Under the pieces are notes generated by a model, which searched no databases, was not told the DNA's origin, and worked only from the letters and a program-made list of their open reading frames with translations. From Streptomyces sp. NBC_01381 (GTDB lineage Bacteria; Actinomycetota; Actinomycetes; Streptomycetales; Streptomycetaceae), in NCBI RefSeq assembly GCF_026340305.1, contig NZ_JAPEPI010000002.1, positions 3,410,001-3,474,000 on the forward strand: a stretch of DNA of 64,000 nt, written 5' to 3'. The translations under genes and the position numbers were made by a program. This document shows positions 1-8,599 of the stretch, in pieces (within the stretch, counting starts at the first letter, position 1; each line of letters opens with the position of its first letter).

Positions 1-1250
1 CCCGCCTGGATGTCCCGCGCGCAGCGCGCCATCTCGTCGTCGTCACGGGTCCAGACATTTGAACTGAGCCCGAACGGCGTCGTGTTGGCGAGGTCCACGG
101 CCTCGTCCAGGTTCGCCACGCGGTAGAGCGTGGCCACCGGGCCGAACGCCTCCTCGCGGTGGATGCGCATCTGCGGGGTGACATCGGCGAGGACGGTGGG
201 GGAGTAGTACCAGCCCCGCTCCTGCTCCTTGGGGCGCTGCCCGCCGCACAGCGCGGTGGCACCGTGGCCCAGCGCGTCGTCGACGAGCTCCTCCAGGTCG
301 GTGCGGCCCTGCTCGGAGGCGAGCGGGCCGACGTCGGTCTCCTCGTTCATCGGGTCGCCGACGGTCAACTCCCGCATTCCGGCGACGAATCGGTCGCGGA
401 ACGCGTCGTAGACGTCGGCGTGCACGATGAAGCGCTTCGCGGCGATGCAGGACTGGCCGTTGTTCTGCACGCGGGCCGTCACCGCGACCGTGGCGGCGCG
501 GTCGATGTCGGCGCTCGGCAGCACGAGGTAGGGGTCGCTGCCGCCCAGCTCCAGGACGGTCTTCTTGATCTCGTGGCCCGCGATGGATGCCACCGACTGG
601 CCCGCCGGTTCGCTGCCGGTGAGGGTCGCCGCGGCCACCCGCTGGTCGCGCAGGATGCCCTCCACGGCACCCGAGCCGACGAGCAGCGTCTGGAAGCAGC
701 CGTGCGGGAACCCGGCGCGCAGGAAGAGATCCTCCAGGTACAGGGCCGTCTGGGGGACGTTCGACGCGTGCTTGAGCAGCCCGACGTTCCCGGCCATCAG
801 GGCGGGGGCGGCGAAGCGGACGACCTGCCAGAGCGGGAAGTTCCACGGCATCACCGCGAGCACGGGGCCGATCGGCCGGTAGCGGACGACCGCCCGGGAC
901 GCGCCGGAGTCCGCCACATCGGCCGACGCGGGGTGCTCGTCGGCGAGCAGTGCCTCGGCGTGCTCGGCGTACCAGCGCATGGCCTTGACACACTTGGCCG
1001 CCTCGGCCCTCGCGGCCTTGACGGGCTTGCCCATCTCCGTCGTCATCGTGCGGGCGACGAAGGGGACGTCCTCCTCCAGAAGGTCCGCGGCCAGGTTCAG
1101 GAGCCGGGCCCGCTCGGCGAATTCGGTGAGGCGATGCTCGGCGTACGCGGCGTCGGCGGCCGCGAGGCGGCGCTCGACCTCCGCGTGCGCGAGCGGCTGG
1201 AAGGTCTCGAGCGTCTCGCCGGTGGCGGGATTGACCGTGGCGATGGGCAT
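1..1250 (-). CDS. gabD: NAD(P)-dependent succinate-semialdehyde dehydrogenase, 3' end cut by window
   Basis: Aldehyde dehydrogenase that would oxidise succinic semialdehyde (or a related aldehyde) to the acid in the cytosol. The frame runs from an ATG at 1250 off the left edge, giving about 416 codons of an expected 455-460, so only the C-terminal tail is missing. Visible family marks are MPWNFPLW near residue 133, TGSEPAG near 209, the catalytic Glu in ELGGSDP near 233 and the nucleophilic Cys in NNGQSC near 267. A GAGGA box sits just upstream of the ATG. It is transcribed toward the window edge, about 120 bp from the aldo/keto reductase gene. The family is certain; the exact substrate is inferred from resemblance to GabD-type enzymes. 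Confidence 0.9.
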   Translation of the reverse strand, partial: MPIATVNPATGETLETFQPLAHAEVERRLAAADAAYAEHRLTEFAERARLLNLAADLLEEDVPFVARTMTTEMGKPVKAARAEAAKCVKAMRWYAEHAEALLADEHPASADVADSGASRAVVRYRPIGPVLAVMPWNFPLWQVVRFAAPALMAGNVGLLKHASNVPQTALYLEDLFLRAGFPHGCFQTLLVGSGAVEGILRDQRVAAATLTGSEPAGQSVASIAGHEIKKTVLELGGSDPYLVLPSADIDRAATVAVTARVQNNGQSCIAAKRFIVHADVYDAFRDRFVAGMRELTVGDPMNEETDVGPLASEQGRTDLEELVDDALGHGATALCGGQRPKEQERGWYYSPTVLADVTPQMRIHREEAFGPVATLYRVANLDEAVDLANTTPFGLSSNVWTRDDDEMARCARDIQA

Positions 1251-1373
1251 GCCGTTCCTCCTCGGGGCGCCTGGGCGGCGTCCGGACGATGCGTCCCCCG
1301 GGATTTCCAGCGTAGGGGGACGGAGCCGAGGGGGCACGTGCACGAGCCGTGGTCGTTTAGGGCAATGCTTCAC

Positions 1374-2318
1374 CTAGGGCAACGGTTCACCGCGGGCGGC
1401 GACCCACAGCTCGTACCACTCCTCGTGCGTGAGGTCCGGCTCGCGGTGTGCGGCGTCGCGGCAGGCGAGGATGCGCTCGGGCCTGCTGGTGCCGATGACG
1501 GGCGCGATACGGGCCGGATGACGCTGAAGCCACCACAGGAGGATCGTCTCCGGCGTCGTCTGCTTGCGCTCGGCCAAGCCGGTGACGAGCCGCCCGGCCG
1601 GTGAGTCCTGGCCTCCGCTGTAGCGGCCCTGGGCGAGGGACCCCCAGGCCTGCAGCTGGAGACCGTTGGCGGCGCAGTACTCGATCGTTCCGTGAGGGAA
1701 GCCGTTGCCGGTCGCGGCCGGCGTGTTGAGGAGCACGCCGGACTCGACCCAGTCGCGGCTGCCCAGGCTCATCTCCAGCTGATTGGCGACCAGCGGAACG
1801 TCGAGATGTGCCTGTAGGTGGGCGATCTGCGCGGCGCTCATGTTGGACACGCCGAAGTGGCGCACCAGGCCCTGCCCGTGGAGCGAGGCGAGCGCCTTCG
1901 CGATCTCGTCGGGGCCGGTCAGCGGGTCGGGCCGGTGCAGCAGCAGTACGTCGATGACATCGGTGCGCAGCCGGGTGAGGCTCTCCTCGACGCGCCGGAC
2001 GATGCTCGCCTCCCGCAGGTCGTACAGGCCGGGGCGCTCGCCGTCGGTGAGCCGGATGCCGCACTTGGTCTGCAGGAGGATGCGCCCGCGCAGTTCGGGC
2101 GCCCTGGCGAGGACCTCGCCGAAGACCGCCTCGGACTTGCCGTGCCGGTAGATGTCGGCGTGGTCGAACGCCGTGATGCCGACGGCGAGCGCGGCTTCCA
2201 CCGACGCCTCGGCGTGCGCGATGTCGGCGGCCGTGTACGGCGTGGTGTCCCAGGTCCCGCCGAGTCCCATGCACCCGTACAGCAGACGGTGGGTGCGTAC
2301 GTCGGACTGTGCTGTCAT
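1374..2318 (-). CDS. aldo/keto reductase
   Basis: Protein of 314 residues from the AKR superfamily, a cytosolic NADPH-dependent reductase of carbonyl compounds. The tetrad is visible: Asp at about 52 and Tyr57 in FDHADIYRHG, Lys85 in LQTKCG and His128 in LLLHRPDPL. The barrel start (LLYGCMGLGGTW) resembles YdhF-like members. The ATG at 2318 is chosen because a GAGGGAG box lies directly upstream and the AKR fold begins there; an open frame continues further upstream but does not resemble the family. The gene lies downstream of the amylase terminator and is probably its own unit. Substrate unknown. Confidence 0.88.
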   Translation of the reverse strand: MTAQSDVRTHRLLYGCMGLGGTWDTTPYTAADIAHAEASVEAALAVGITAFDHADIYRHGKSEAVFGEVLARAPELRGRILLQTKCGIRLTDGERPGLYDLREASIVRRVEESLTRLRTDVIDVLLLHRPDPLTGPDEIAKALASLHGQGLVRHFGVSNMSAAQIAHLQAHLDVPLVANQLEMSLGSRDWVESGVLLNTPAATGNGFPHGTIEYCAANGLQLQAWGSLAQGRYSGGQDSPAGRLVTGLAERKQTTPETILLWWLQRHPARIAPVIGTSRPERILACRDAAHREPDLTHEEWYELWVAARGEPLP

Positions 2319-2370
2319 GCCACTCCCTCGATGATGGATCCGGCCATCGTCCGATGACGACCCCGGACAT

Positions 2371-2417
2371 CCTCGCGCGGGTGCCGCCGTCCTGGGAACG
2401 GCGGCACCCGCGCGAGG
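2371..2417 (-). terminator. perfect 20-bp stem hairpin downstream of the first alpha-amylase gene
   Basis: A perfect inverted repeat has arms 2371-2390 and 2398-2417 around a 7-base loop. It begins 8 bp after the amylase stop codon (minus strand). The GC-rich stem has no U tract, as is usual for Streptomyces terminators. Confidence 0.85.
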
Positions 2418-2424
2418 CGCGGCG

Positions 2425-3804
2425 TCAGCCGGACTTTGCCCCGGTGTGCAGGGCCAGGGCACTGCGCGCGGGCAGCTTCGTCTCGATCTTGCCGTCGTCG
2501 CCGACGATGACCGTGTTGCCGTCGCAGCTGTCCGGCGAGGCCTTGGCAACGTTGCAGTACGTGCCGCCGGGCAGGGACGTCGCGAAGGTCTGCGTCAGCT
2601 CGCCGTCGCCGTTGTTGAGGGCGACGAATCCCTTGGCGCCGCGGCCGAAGGCCAGCGCGCTGCCGCCGTTGTCCCACCAGTCGGTCAGCTCGGCCGAGCC
2701 CACCTCGTTGCGGAACCCGACCAGGCCGGTGACCGCCTTGTCGGCGTGCGTGTCCGTCCAGCCGTCGGCGCCGCTCGGCGGGCCCGCATCCTTGTCCGAC
2801 CACTCGTAGCCGGAGTACACGTTGGGCGAGCCGTAGGGCGACGCGAGCATGAAGACGTTGGCCAGCGTGTAGCTCGCGCCGTCCTTGTAGGTGAGCGTCG
2901 AGCCGTTGCGCTCGGTGTCCCAGTTGTCGACGAACGTACGGGCCGAGCCGCTGCCCAGCTTGCCGTCCGCGACGGACTTCAGCTGGGCGATGGAGCCGCC
3001 CTGGAAGGCGCTCTTGAGGTGCCCGCCGTAACGGAACTCGTCGACGTCACCGATGCCCGTGTACTCCTCGGGCTGAACCGCCTCGCCGCCGCCGTGGATG
3101 ACCTCCGACACCCAGTAGCCGGGGTCGCTCATCTTGCCCTTGATGGCGGCGATGTCGTCGGCCGCCATGTGCTTGGCGGCGTCGATGCGGAAGCCGTCCA
3201 CGCCCAACGACCGCAGATCGCCCAGGTAGTTGGCGATCGTGGTGCGGACCGCGTCACTTCCGGTGTCGAGGTCGGCGAGGCCCACCAGCTCGCAGTTCTG
3301 GACGTTGTCGCGGTTGGTGTAGTCGTTGATGTTCGAGCGGCACGTGTGGAAGTCCGCGTCCTGGAAGTACCCGGGATAGCCGTACTTCGTGTACGCGGTG
3401 CCGCCGGTGCCCGTCCCGGAACCGGCCGCCATGTGGTTGATGACGGCGTCCGCGATGACCTTCACGCCCGCCTTGTGGCAGGCGTCGACCATGCCGGCGA
3501 ACGCGTCGCGGTCACCGAGCCGTCCCGCGATCTTGTAGCTGACGGGCTGGTACGAGGTCCACCACTGCTCGCCCTGGATGTGCTCGGTGGCGGGTGACAC
3601 CTCGACATAGCCGTATCCGGCGGGGCCGAGCTGATCGGTGCAGGCCGTGGCGACGTCCTTGAACGGGCGCTCGAACATGGTGGCCGTGACGGTCTTCTCG
3701 CCGGGGGGTGTCGCCTGTGACTGCCAGGGCGCGAACGTGGCGAGGCCGGCCGCGGCGAGTATTCCGGCCGACACCCCGCCCAGCAGGCGGAATCGGTGGT
3801 GCAT
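2425..3804 (-). CDS. secreted alpha-amylase, GH13 (subfamily 32 type)
   Basis: Extracellular endo-alpha-1,4-glucanase of 459 residues, with a signal peptide (MHHRFRLL then a hydrophobic stretch, cleavage near QSQA) and no starch-binding domain. GH13 marks are region I DAVINH (119-124), nucleophile Asp208 in GFRIDAAKH, acid/base Glu234 in WVSEVIH and the third Asp296 in FVDNWD. Region IV therefore has Trp295 where most GH13 enzymes have His. The size matches compact Streptomyces amylases. A CTTGCGG inverted pair lies upstream and malR is the next gene, so MalR control and maltodextrin induction are likely. A second amylase at 11657-13057 has the standard NHD in region IV. Confidence 0.93.
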   Translation of the reverse strand: MHHRFRLLGGVSAGILAAAGLATFAPWQSQATPPGEKTVTATMFERPFKDVATACTDQLGPAGYGYVEVSPATEHIQGEQWWTSYQPVSYKIAGRLGDRDAFAGMVDACHKAGVKVIADAVINHMAAGSGTGTGGTAYTKYGYPGYFQDADFHTCRSNINDYTNRDNVQNCELVGLADLDTGSDAVRTTIANYLGDLRSLGVDGFRIDAAKHMAADDIAAIKGKMSDPGYWVSEVIHGGGEAVQPEEYTGIGDVDEFRYGGHLKSAFQGGSIAQLKSVADGKLGSGSARTFVDNWDTERNGSTLTYKDGASYTLANVFMLASPYGSPNVYSGYEWSDKDAGPPSGADGWTDTHADKAVTGLVGFRNEVGSAELTDWWDNGGSALAFGRGAKGFVALNNGDGELTQTFATSLPGGTYCNVAKASPDSCDGNTVIVGDDGKIETKLPARSALALHTGAKSG

Positions 3805-3925
3805 GGATGCGGCTCCTTCGAGGAACGGGCACGGGAGTGCCCACGAAGACAGCCACGCGCCAGGCTGTCGTGGGGGGATTTCCGCGGCCGAGCCTGCCTG
3901 TTGTGCAGGAACCCGTCAAGATTTT

Positions 3926-3951
3926 CCGCAAGAACCGTCATGGGCTTGCGG
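3926..3951 (-). promoter_or_regulatory. putative MalR operator in front of the first amylase gene
   Basis: CCGCAAG (3926-3932) and CTTGCGG (3945-3951) form an inverted pair 12 bp apart, upstream of the amylase start at 3804. The motif matches the half-sites in front of malE and the second amylase. Assignment to MalR is by motif sharing and position. Confidence 0.55.
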
Positions 3952-3993
3952 AGGGGTGTGCACCGGTCTGAGAGAGCCTGAAAGCCTCAACTC

Positions 3994-5028
3994 TCAGGCG
4001 GGCCGCTGGTCTTGTCGCCCCGAAGCCGTCGAGTCGCGCACCACCAGCTCCGGCATGAACACGAACTCGCTGTGCGGGGCGGGCGTTCCGCCGATCTCCT
4101 CCAGGAGCGTACGCACCGACGCCTGGCCCATCGCCTGGACGGGCTGGCGGATGGTGGTCAGCGGGGGATCGGTGAACGCTATGAGCGGGGAGTCGTCGTA
4201 GCCGACCACGGAGATGTCGCGCGGCACCGCCAAGTCCCGTTCCCTGGCGGCCCGGACGGCGCCGAGCGCCATCATGTCGCTGGCGCACACGATCGCCGTA
4301 CAGCCACGGCCGATCAGCGTGCCCGCCGCGGCCTGGCCGCCCTCCAGCGTGTAGAGGGAGTGCTCGATCAGCTCCTCCGACTCCGCGGGCGACATCCCGA
4401 GGCGCTCGCGCATGCCGATCTGGAAGCCCTCGATCTTGCGCAGCACGGGCACGAAGCGCTTGGGCCCGACGGCGAGCCCGATGCGCGTGTGGCCGAGCGA
4501 CGCGAGATGCGTGACGGCGAGTCGGGCCGCGGCCCGGTCGTCCGTGGAGATGAAAGGGGCCTGCACCTTGGGCGAGAAGCCGTTGACCAGGACGTACGGG
4601 ACGCCCTTGCCCCGCAAGACTTCGTACCGCTCCATGTCGGCGGTGGTGTCGGCGTGCAGCCCGGAGACGAAGATGATCCCGGAGACGCCGCGGTCCACCA
4701 GCATGTCGGTGAGCTCGTCCTCGGTGGAGCCGCCCGGGGTCTGGGTGGCGAGCACGGGCGTGTAGCCCTGGCGGGTCAGGGCCTGGGCGATGACCTGGGC
4801 GAGCGCGGGGAAGATGGGGTTGTCCAGCTCGGGCGTGATCAGACCGACCAGGCCCGCGCTGCTGCGGTGGCGCAGCCGCGAGGGGCGCTCGAAGCCGAGC
4901 ATGTCGAGCGCCGCGAGGACGGATTCACGGGTGGCGGCCGCGACTCCGGGCTTGCCGTTGAGCACCCGGCTCACGGTGGCTTCGCTGACGCCCGCCTGCG
5001 CTGCGATGTCGACGAGCCGTGCGGTCAT
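3994..5028 (-). CDS. malR: LacI-family maltose repressor MalR
   Basis: Protein of 344 residues with an N-terminal LacI helix-turn-helix (VDIAAQAGVSEATVSRVLNG, residues 6-25) and a periplasmic-binding-protein-like effector domain (about 60-330). It lies divergent to malE, the arrangement of the Streptomyces malR-malEFG locus, where MalR represses maltose uptake and amylase genes until maltodextrins are present. The intergenic gap of about 335 bp holds several CTTGCAG half-sites, consistent with repression of malE and autoregulation. A close paralogue lies at 10255-11304 with the same base-reading helix apart from Val to Ala. The ATG at 5028 fits the expected LacI N-terminus. Confidence 0.9.
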   Translation of the reverse strand: MTARLVDIAAQAGVSEATVSRVLNGKPGVAAATRESVLAALDMLGFERPSRLRHRSSAGLVGLITPELDNPIFPALAQVIAQALTRQGYTPVLATQTPGGSTEDELTDMLVDRGVSGIIFVSGLHADTTADMERYEVLRGKGVPYVLVNGFSPKVQAPFISTDDRAAARLAVTHLASLGHTRIGLAVGPKRFVPVLRKIEGFQIGMRERLGMSPAESEELIEHSLYTLEGGQAAAGTLIGRGCTAIVCASDMMALGAVRAARERDLAVPRDISVVGYDDSPLIAFTDPPLTTIRQPVQAMGQASVRTLLEEIGGTPAPHSEFVFMPELVVRDSTASGRQDQRPA

Positions 5029-5077
5029 GGACGGGACTGTACCGGGCGGCTGCCGGATTGCCCACAGGCTGCCGAAA

Positions 5078-5112
5078 CTTGCAGAAAGTCCGTCTCTGCA
5101 AGGTACTTGCAG
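5078..5112. promoter_or_regulatory. cluster of three CTTGCAG half-sites near the malR promoter
   Basis: Half-sites at 5078-5084 (+), 5096-5102 (inverted) and 5106-5112 (+), about 50-85 bp upstream of the malR start. The spacing suggests a compound operator for MalR or its paralogue, probably autoregulatory. Binding is inferred. Confidence 0.55.
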
Positions 5113-5211
5113 GCCGCGGTGGGGGAACGGGCGGGAGCGGGGCGTCTGATGAGGCCTGTCAAGCGGCGTGACGGCAACCTTCAGGACACGCGGCGGTAAC
5201 GATCAACAGGC

Positions 5212-5232
5212 CTTGCAGAAATTTCCCGCAAG
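5212..5232 (+). promoter_or_regulatory. putative MalR operator upstream of malE
   Basis: CTTGCAG (5212-5218) and CCGCAAG (5226-5232) form a 21-bp imperfect palindrome around an AT-rich centre. It sits about 130 bp before the malE ATG and is the best-formed site in the malR-malE gap. Confidence 0.65.
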
Positions 5233-5363
5233 GTCTTTCGGCGGCTTTTCAATCCTGTTACGTTCCGTGGCAACCCGGCGCCGCGTCCAGTGCGGCTCGT
5301 AGGAGACACCTCTCGTCGGGGTCCCGTCTCCCCTTGTCTTCGGGTTCAGTTGAAGGAGTTCAC

Positions 5364-6635
5364 ATGCGGCGTGGCATAGGAGCCACCGCGCTGGTCGCGG
5401 CCCTGACCTTGACAGCGGCAGCGTGCGGTGGCGACGACGGTGACAGTGGCAAGAACAGTTCGGGCAAGCTGTCCGGCACCGTCACTTTCTGGGACACCTC
5501 GAACGACGCCGAGAAGGGGACGTACGAGAAGCTCGCCAAGGGCTTCGAGGACCTCCACCCGGGCGTCAAGGTCAACTATGTGAGCGTCGCGTTCGGCGAG
5601 GCCAACGCCAAGTTCAAGAACGCCGCGGGCGGCAACTCCGGAGCCCCGGACGTGATGCGCACCGAGGTCGCCTGGGTCGCGGACTTCGCCAACCTCGGCT
5701 ACCTCGCCCCGCTGGAGGGCACCCCCGCGCTCGACGACGCGGGCGACTACCTCCCGCAGGCCGCGGCGAGCACCAAGTTCAAGGGCAAGACGTACGCGGC
5801 CCCGCAGACCATCGACACCCTGGCGCTCTTCTACAACAAGAAGATGCTCAAGGACGCCGGTGTCGAGGCGCCCAAGACCTTCGACGAGGTGAAGAGCGCC
5901 GCGAAGAAGATCAAGTCGAAGTCCGGCAAGACCGGCCTCTACCTGCGCGGCGACGACCCGTACTACTACCTCCCGTACCTCTACGGAGAGGGTGGCGACC
6001 TCCTCGACACCAAGAACAAGAAGATCACCGTCGACGACCCCCAGGGCGCGGCCGCGTTCAAGGTCATGAAGGACCTGGTCGACTCCAAGGCGGCGACCAC
6101 CGACGCGAGCGACGGCTACAACAACCAGCTGAACGCCTTCAAGGACGGCGACGTCGCGATGGCGCTCGACGGCCCCTGGTCCATCGAGGGCGCCCTGCAG
6201 GGCAAGGAGTTCAAGGGCGACAAGGACAACCTCGGTGTTGCCCCGGTCCCCGGCGGCAGCGACCGGCAGGCGGCCCCGCAGGGCGGTTGGAACCTCGCGG
6301 CATACGCGGGCTCCAAGAACCTCGACGCGAGCTACGAGTTCATCAAGTACATGAGCTCCGCCAAGGTGCAGCAGCAGACCACCGAGAAGCTGAGCCTGCT
6401 GCCGACCCGCACCTCCGTCTACGACGTGAAGTCCGTCAAGGACAACCAGATGGTGCAGTTCTTCAAGCCGGCCGTGGACAAGTCCGTGGAGCGGCCGTGG
6501 ATCCCCGAGGCGAACGCCCTCTTCGAGCCGATCCGGCTGCAGATGGAGAAGGTGCTCAGCGGCAAGACCTCGCCCGAGGGCGGGGCCAAGGGTGTCGGTG
6601 ACGCGTACCGCAAGCTCCTGAAGGACTACAAGTAA
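5364..6635 (+). CDS. malE: maltose/maltodextrin ABC transporter binding lipoprotein MalE
   Basis: Extracytoplasmic maltodextrin-binding lipoprotein of 423 residues. The ATG at 5364 is preferred because AAGGAG lies 5 bp upstream; an in-frame start 30 bp earlier lacks this. The N-terminus is a type II signal peptide with lipobox LTAAAC (Cys20), followed by a Gly/Asp/Ser-rich spacer and a solute-binding fold. It is the first gene of malE-malF-malG-aglA, with the stop codon abutting malF. It delivers sugar to MalFG. No ATPase is encoded here, so the MsiK ATPase found elsewhere in Streptomyces genomes probably powers the system. Confidence 0.92.
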   Translation: MRRGIGATALVAALTLTAAACGGDDGDSGKNSSGKLSGTVTFWDTSNDAEKGTYEKLAKGFEDLHPGVKVNYVSVAFGEANAKFKNAAGGNSGAPDVMRTEVAWVADFANLGYLAPLEGTPALDDAGDYLPQAAASTKFKGKTYAAPQTIDTLALFYNKKMLKDAGVEAPKTFDEVKSAAKKIKSKSGKTGLYLRGDDPYYYLPYLYGEGGDLLDTKNKKITVDDPQGAAAFKVMKDLVDSKAATTDASDGYNNQLNAFKDGDVAMALDGPWSIEGALQGKEFKGDKDNLGVAPVPGGSDRQAAPQGGWNLAAYAGSKNLDASYEFIKYMSSAKVQQQTTEKLSLLPTRTSVYDVKSVKDNQMVQFFKPAVDKSVERPWIPEANALFEPIRLQMEKVLSGKTSPEGGAKGVGDAYRKLLKDYK

Positions 6636-7646
6636 ATGGCTGTTGACAGCAGCCGGTCACTGGCCAAGGCCGCGGACGCCCAGGGCGTCCGCGGCCGCGG
6701 CCGGCGGGCCGGCAAGACCCCCGGACGGTTGCGCAGGGCGCTGTCCACCCACTGGTACGCGTGGGCCATGGTCGCCCCCGTGGTCGCCGTGATCGGCGTG
6801 ATCATCGGCTATCCGCTGGTGCGCGGCCTCTATCTGTCGACGACCGACGCCAACGAGGCGAACGTCGAGCGCACCATCGGCGTCAACCACATCCCGGCGA
6901 CGTACAAGTCGGTCGGCCTGGACAACTACACCGCGGTCTTCCAGGACGGCGTCTTCTGGGACCGGCTGACCTGGACCGTCATCTGGACGGTCTCCTGTGT
7001 CGCGCTGTCCTTCGGGATCGGCCTGATCCTGGCGAACATGCTCAACCGCAAGCTCGCGGGCCGCTCCTTCTACCGGATGGCGCTGATCCTGCCGTGGGCG
7101 GTGCCGGCCTTCGTCTCCGTCTTCACCTGGCGGCTGATCTTCAACGAGAAGAACGGCATCCTCAACAAGATCCTCGCCGGCGGCGGCATCGACGCGATCC
7201 CGTGGCTGAACGACCCCACCTGGGCCAAGCTCTCGGTGATCACCGTCAACGTCTGGCTCGGCGTCCCGTTCATGCTGGTCGCCATGCTCGGCGGACTGCA
7301 GTCCATACCCGGTGAGCTGTACGAGGCTGCGGAGATGGACGGTGCCAACGCCTGGCAGCGGTTCCGCAACATCACCCTGCCCGGCCTGCGGTCCGTCAGC
7401 AGCACGGTCATCCTGATCAGCGGCATCTGGACCTTCAACATGTTCCCGGTGATCTTCCTGCTCACCCGGGGCGGCCCCGGAGACGCCACCGAGATCCTCG
7501 TGACGTACGCCTATCGGCTCTCGTTCGTGGTGAGCCCGCGCGACTTCGCCGGATCCGCCGCCTGGGGCGTGATCATTCTGCTGCTCCTTTCGCTCTTCGC
7601 GGTGGTCTACCGCCGTGCGCTCCGCAAGCAGGGAGAGGTGTGGTGA
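6636..7646 (+). CDS. malF: maltose ABC transporter permease MalF
   Basis: Inner-membrane permease of 336 residues with six or more transmembrane segments and the EAA loop (YEAAEMDGANAWQRFRNITLP, about 229-249) that docks the ATPase. It has a long cytoplasmic N-terminus and a periplasmic insert after the first segment, as in MalF-like subunits. Its ATG follows the malE stop without a gap, so translational coupling is expected. It ends in a 4-base GTGA overlap with malG. Confidence 0.92.
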   Translation: MAVDSSRSLAKAADAQGVRGRGRRAGKTPGRLRRALSTHWYAWAMVAPVVAVIGVIIGYPLVRGLYLSTTDANEANVERTIGVNHIPATYKSVGLDNYTAVFQDGVFWDRLTWTVIWTVSCVALSFGIGLILANMLNRKLAGRSFYRMALILPWAVPAFVSVFTWRLIFNEKNGILNKILAGGGIDAIPWLNDPTWAKLSVITVNVWLGVPFMLVAMLGGLQSIPGELYEAAEMDGANAWQRFRNITLPGLRSVSSTVILISGIWTFNMFPVIFLLTRGGPGDATEILVTYAYRLSFVVSPRDFAGSAAWGVIILLLLSLFAVVYRRALRKQGEVW

Positions 7647-8542
7647 CCGCCATGACCAAGACGAGTACGACTACGCCTACGAGTACGAGTACGCCTACGA
7701 AAACCAAGGTCAGGCCGCGCGGCGAGCGCGGGCCGCTGGCCTCCGTCGGGCTGCACCTGACTCTGCTGATCGCCTCCGCCGCCGCGGTCCTGCCGCCGCT
7801 GTGGCTCCTGATCACCTCGTTCAAGCCGAAGAGCGAGGCCTTCTCCACCGACGTGGTGAAGGACTTCACGCTCGGCAACTACAGCCACGTCATCAACGAC
7901 ACCGAGTTCCTCAGCTGGGTGGTCAACTCGCTGCTCGTCGTCGGACTGACCACGGTGATCGGCGTCTTCATCTCCGCGACCACCGGATACGCGGTCAGCC
8001 GCTTCAAGTTCCCCGGCATGCGCCCGCTGATGTGGATGCTCCTGATCACCCAGATGTTCCCCGTCGCGGTGCTCATCGTGCCGCTGTACAACCTGCTCGC
8101 GAACCTCGGCCTGCTCAACCAGCCGATCGGCCTGGTCGTCACGTACCTGACGATCGCCGTGCCGTTCTGCGCCTGGATGATGAAGGGGTACTTCGACACC
8201 ATCCCGGTGGAGATCGACGAGGCGGGGCGGGTGGACGGTCTCAACCCGTTCGGCACCTTCTGGCGGCTCATCATCCCGCTGGCCAAGCCCGGTCTCGCCG
8301 TCACCGGCTTCTACAGCTTCATCACCGGCTGGGCCGAGGTCGCGTACGCATCCGCCTTCATGACCGGCGAGGAGAACCTCACGCTCGCGGGCGGCCTGCA
8401 GACCTTCGTCAACCAGTACACCAGCGACTGGGGTTCGCTGACGGCGTCCGCGGTGATCGTCGCGCTGCCCGCCGCGGTGATCTTCGGCTTCGTCCAGCGG
8501 CACCTGGTCTCCGGACTGACGGCCGGCGCGACGAAGTCCTGA
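7643..8542 (+). CDS. malG: maltose ABC transporter permease MalG
   Basis: Inner-membrane permease of about 299 residues with six predicted segments and the EAA motif (DEAGRVDGLNPFGTFW, near 193-208). GTG 7643 is chosen because it overlaps the malF stop as GTGA and follows a GGGAGAGG box; GTG 7640 and ATG 7652 are alternatives. The first 20 residues are a Thr/Ser/Pro/Lys low-complexity run encoded by repeated ACG-x units, probably a disordered cytosolic tail. It pairs with MalF and is followed by aglA 57 bp downstream. Confidence 0.9.
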   Translation: MTAMTKTSTTTPTSTSTPTKTKVRPRGERGPLASVGLHLTLLIASAAAVLPPLWLLITSFKPKSEAFSTDVVKDFTLGNYSHVINDTEFLSWVVNSLLVVGLTTVIGVFISATTGYAVSRFKFPGMRPLMWMLLITQMFPVAVLIVPLYNLLANLGLLNQPIGLVVTYLTIAVPFCAWMMKGYFDTIPVEIDEAGRVDGLNPFGTFWRLIIPLAKPGLAVTGFYSFITGWAEVAYASAFMTGEENLTLAGGLQTFVNQYTSDWGSLTASAVIVALPAAVIFGFVQRHLVSGLTAGATKS

Positions 8543-8599
8543 CCCGGCGCCCCGCGCACACCCCCCTCGGTCTCTCGAACTCTCGATCTCAGGGAAGAC

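Noticed and set aside
3968..3999. Weak inverted repeat overlapping the malR stop as terminator
   Set aside because: Arms of 6-7 bp with a long loop and overlap with coding sequence; not convincing beside the clear hairpins elsewhere.
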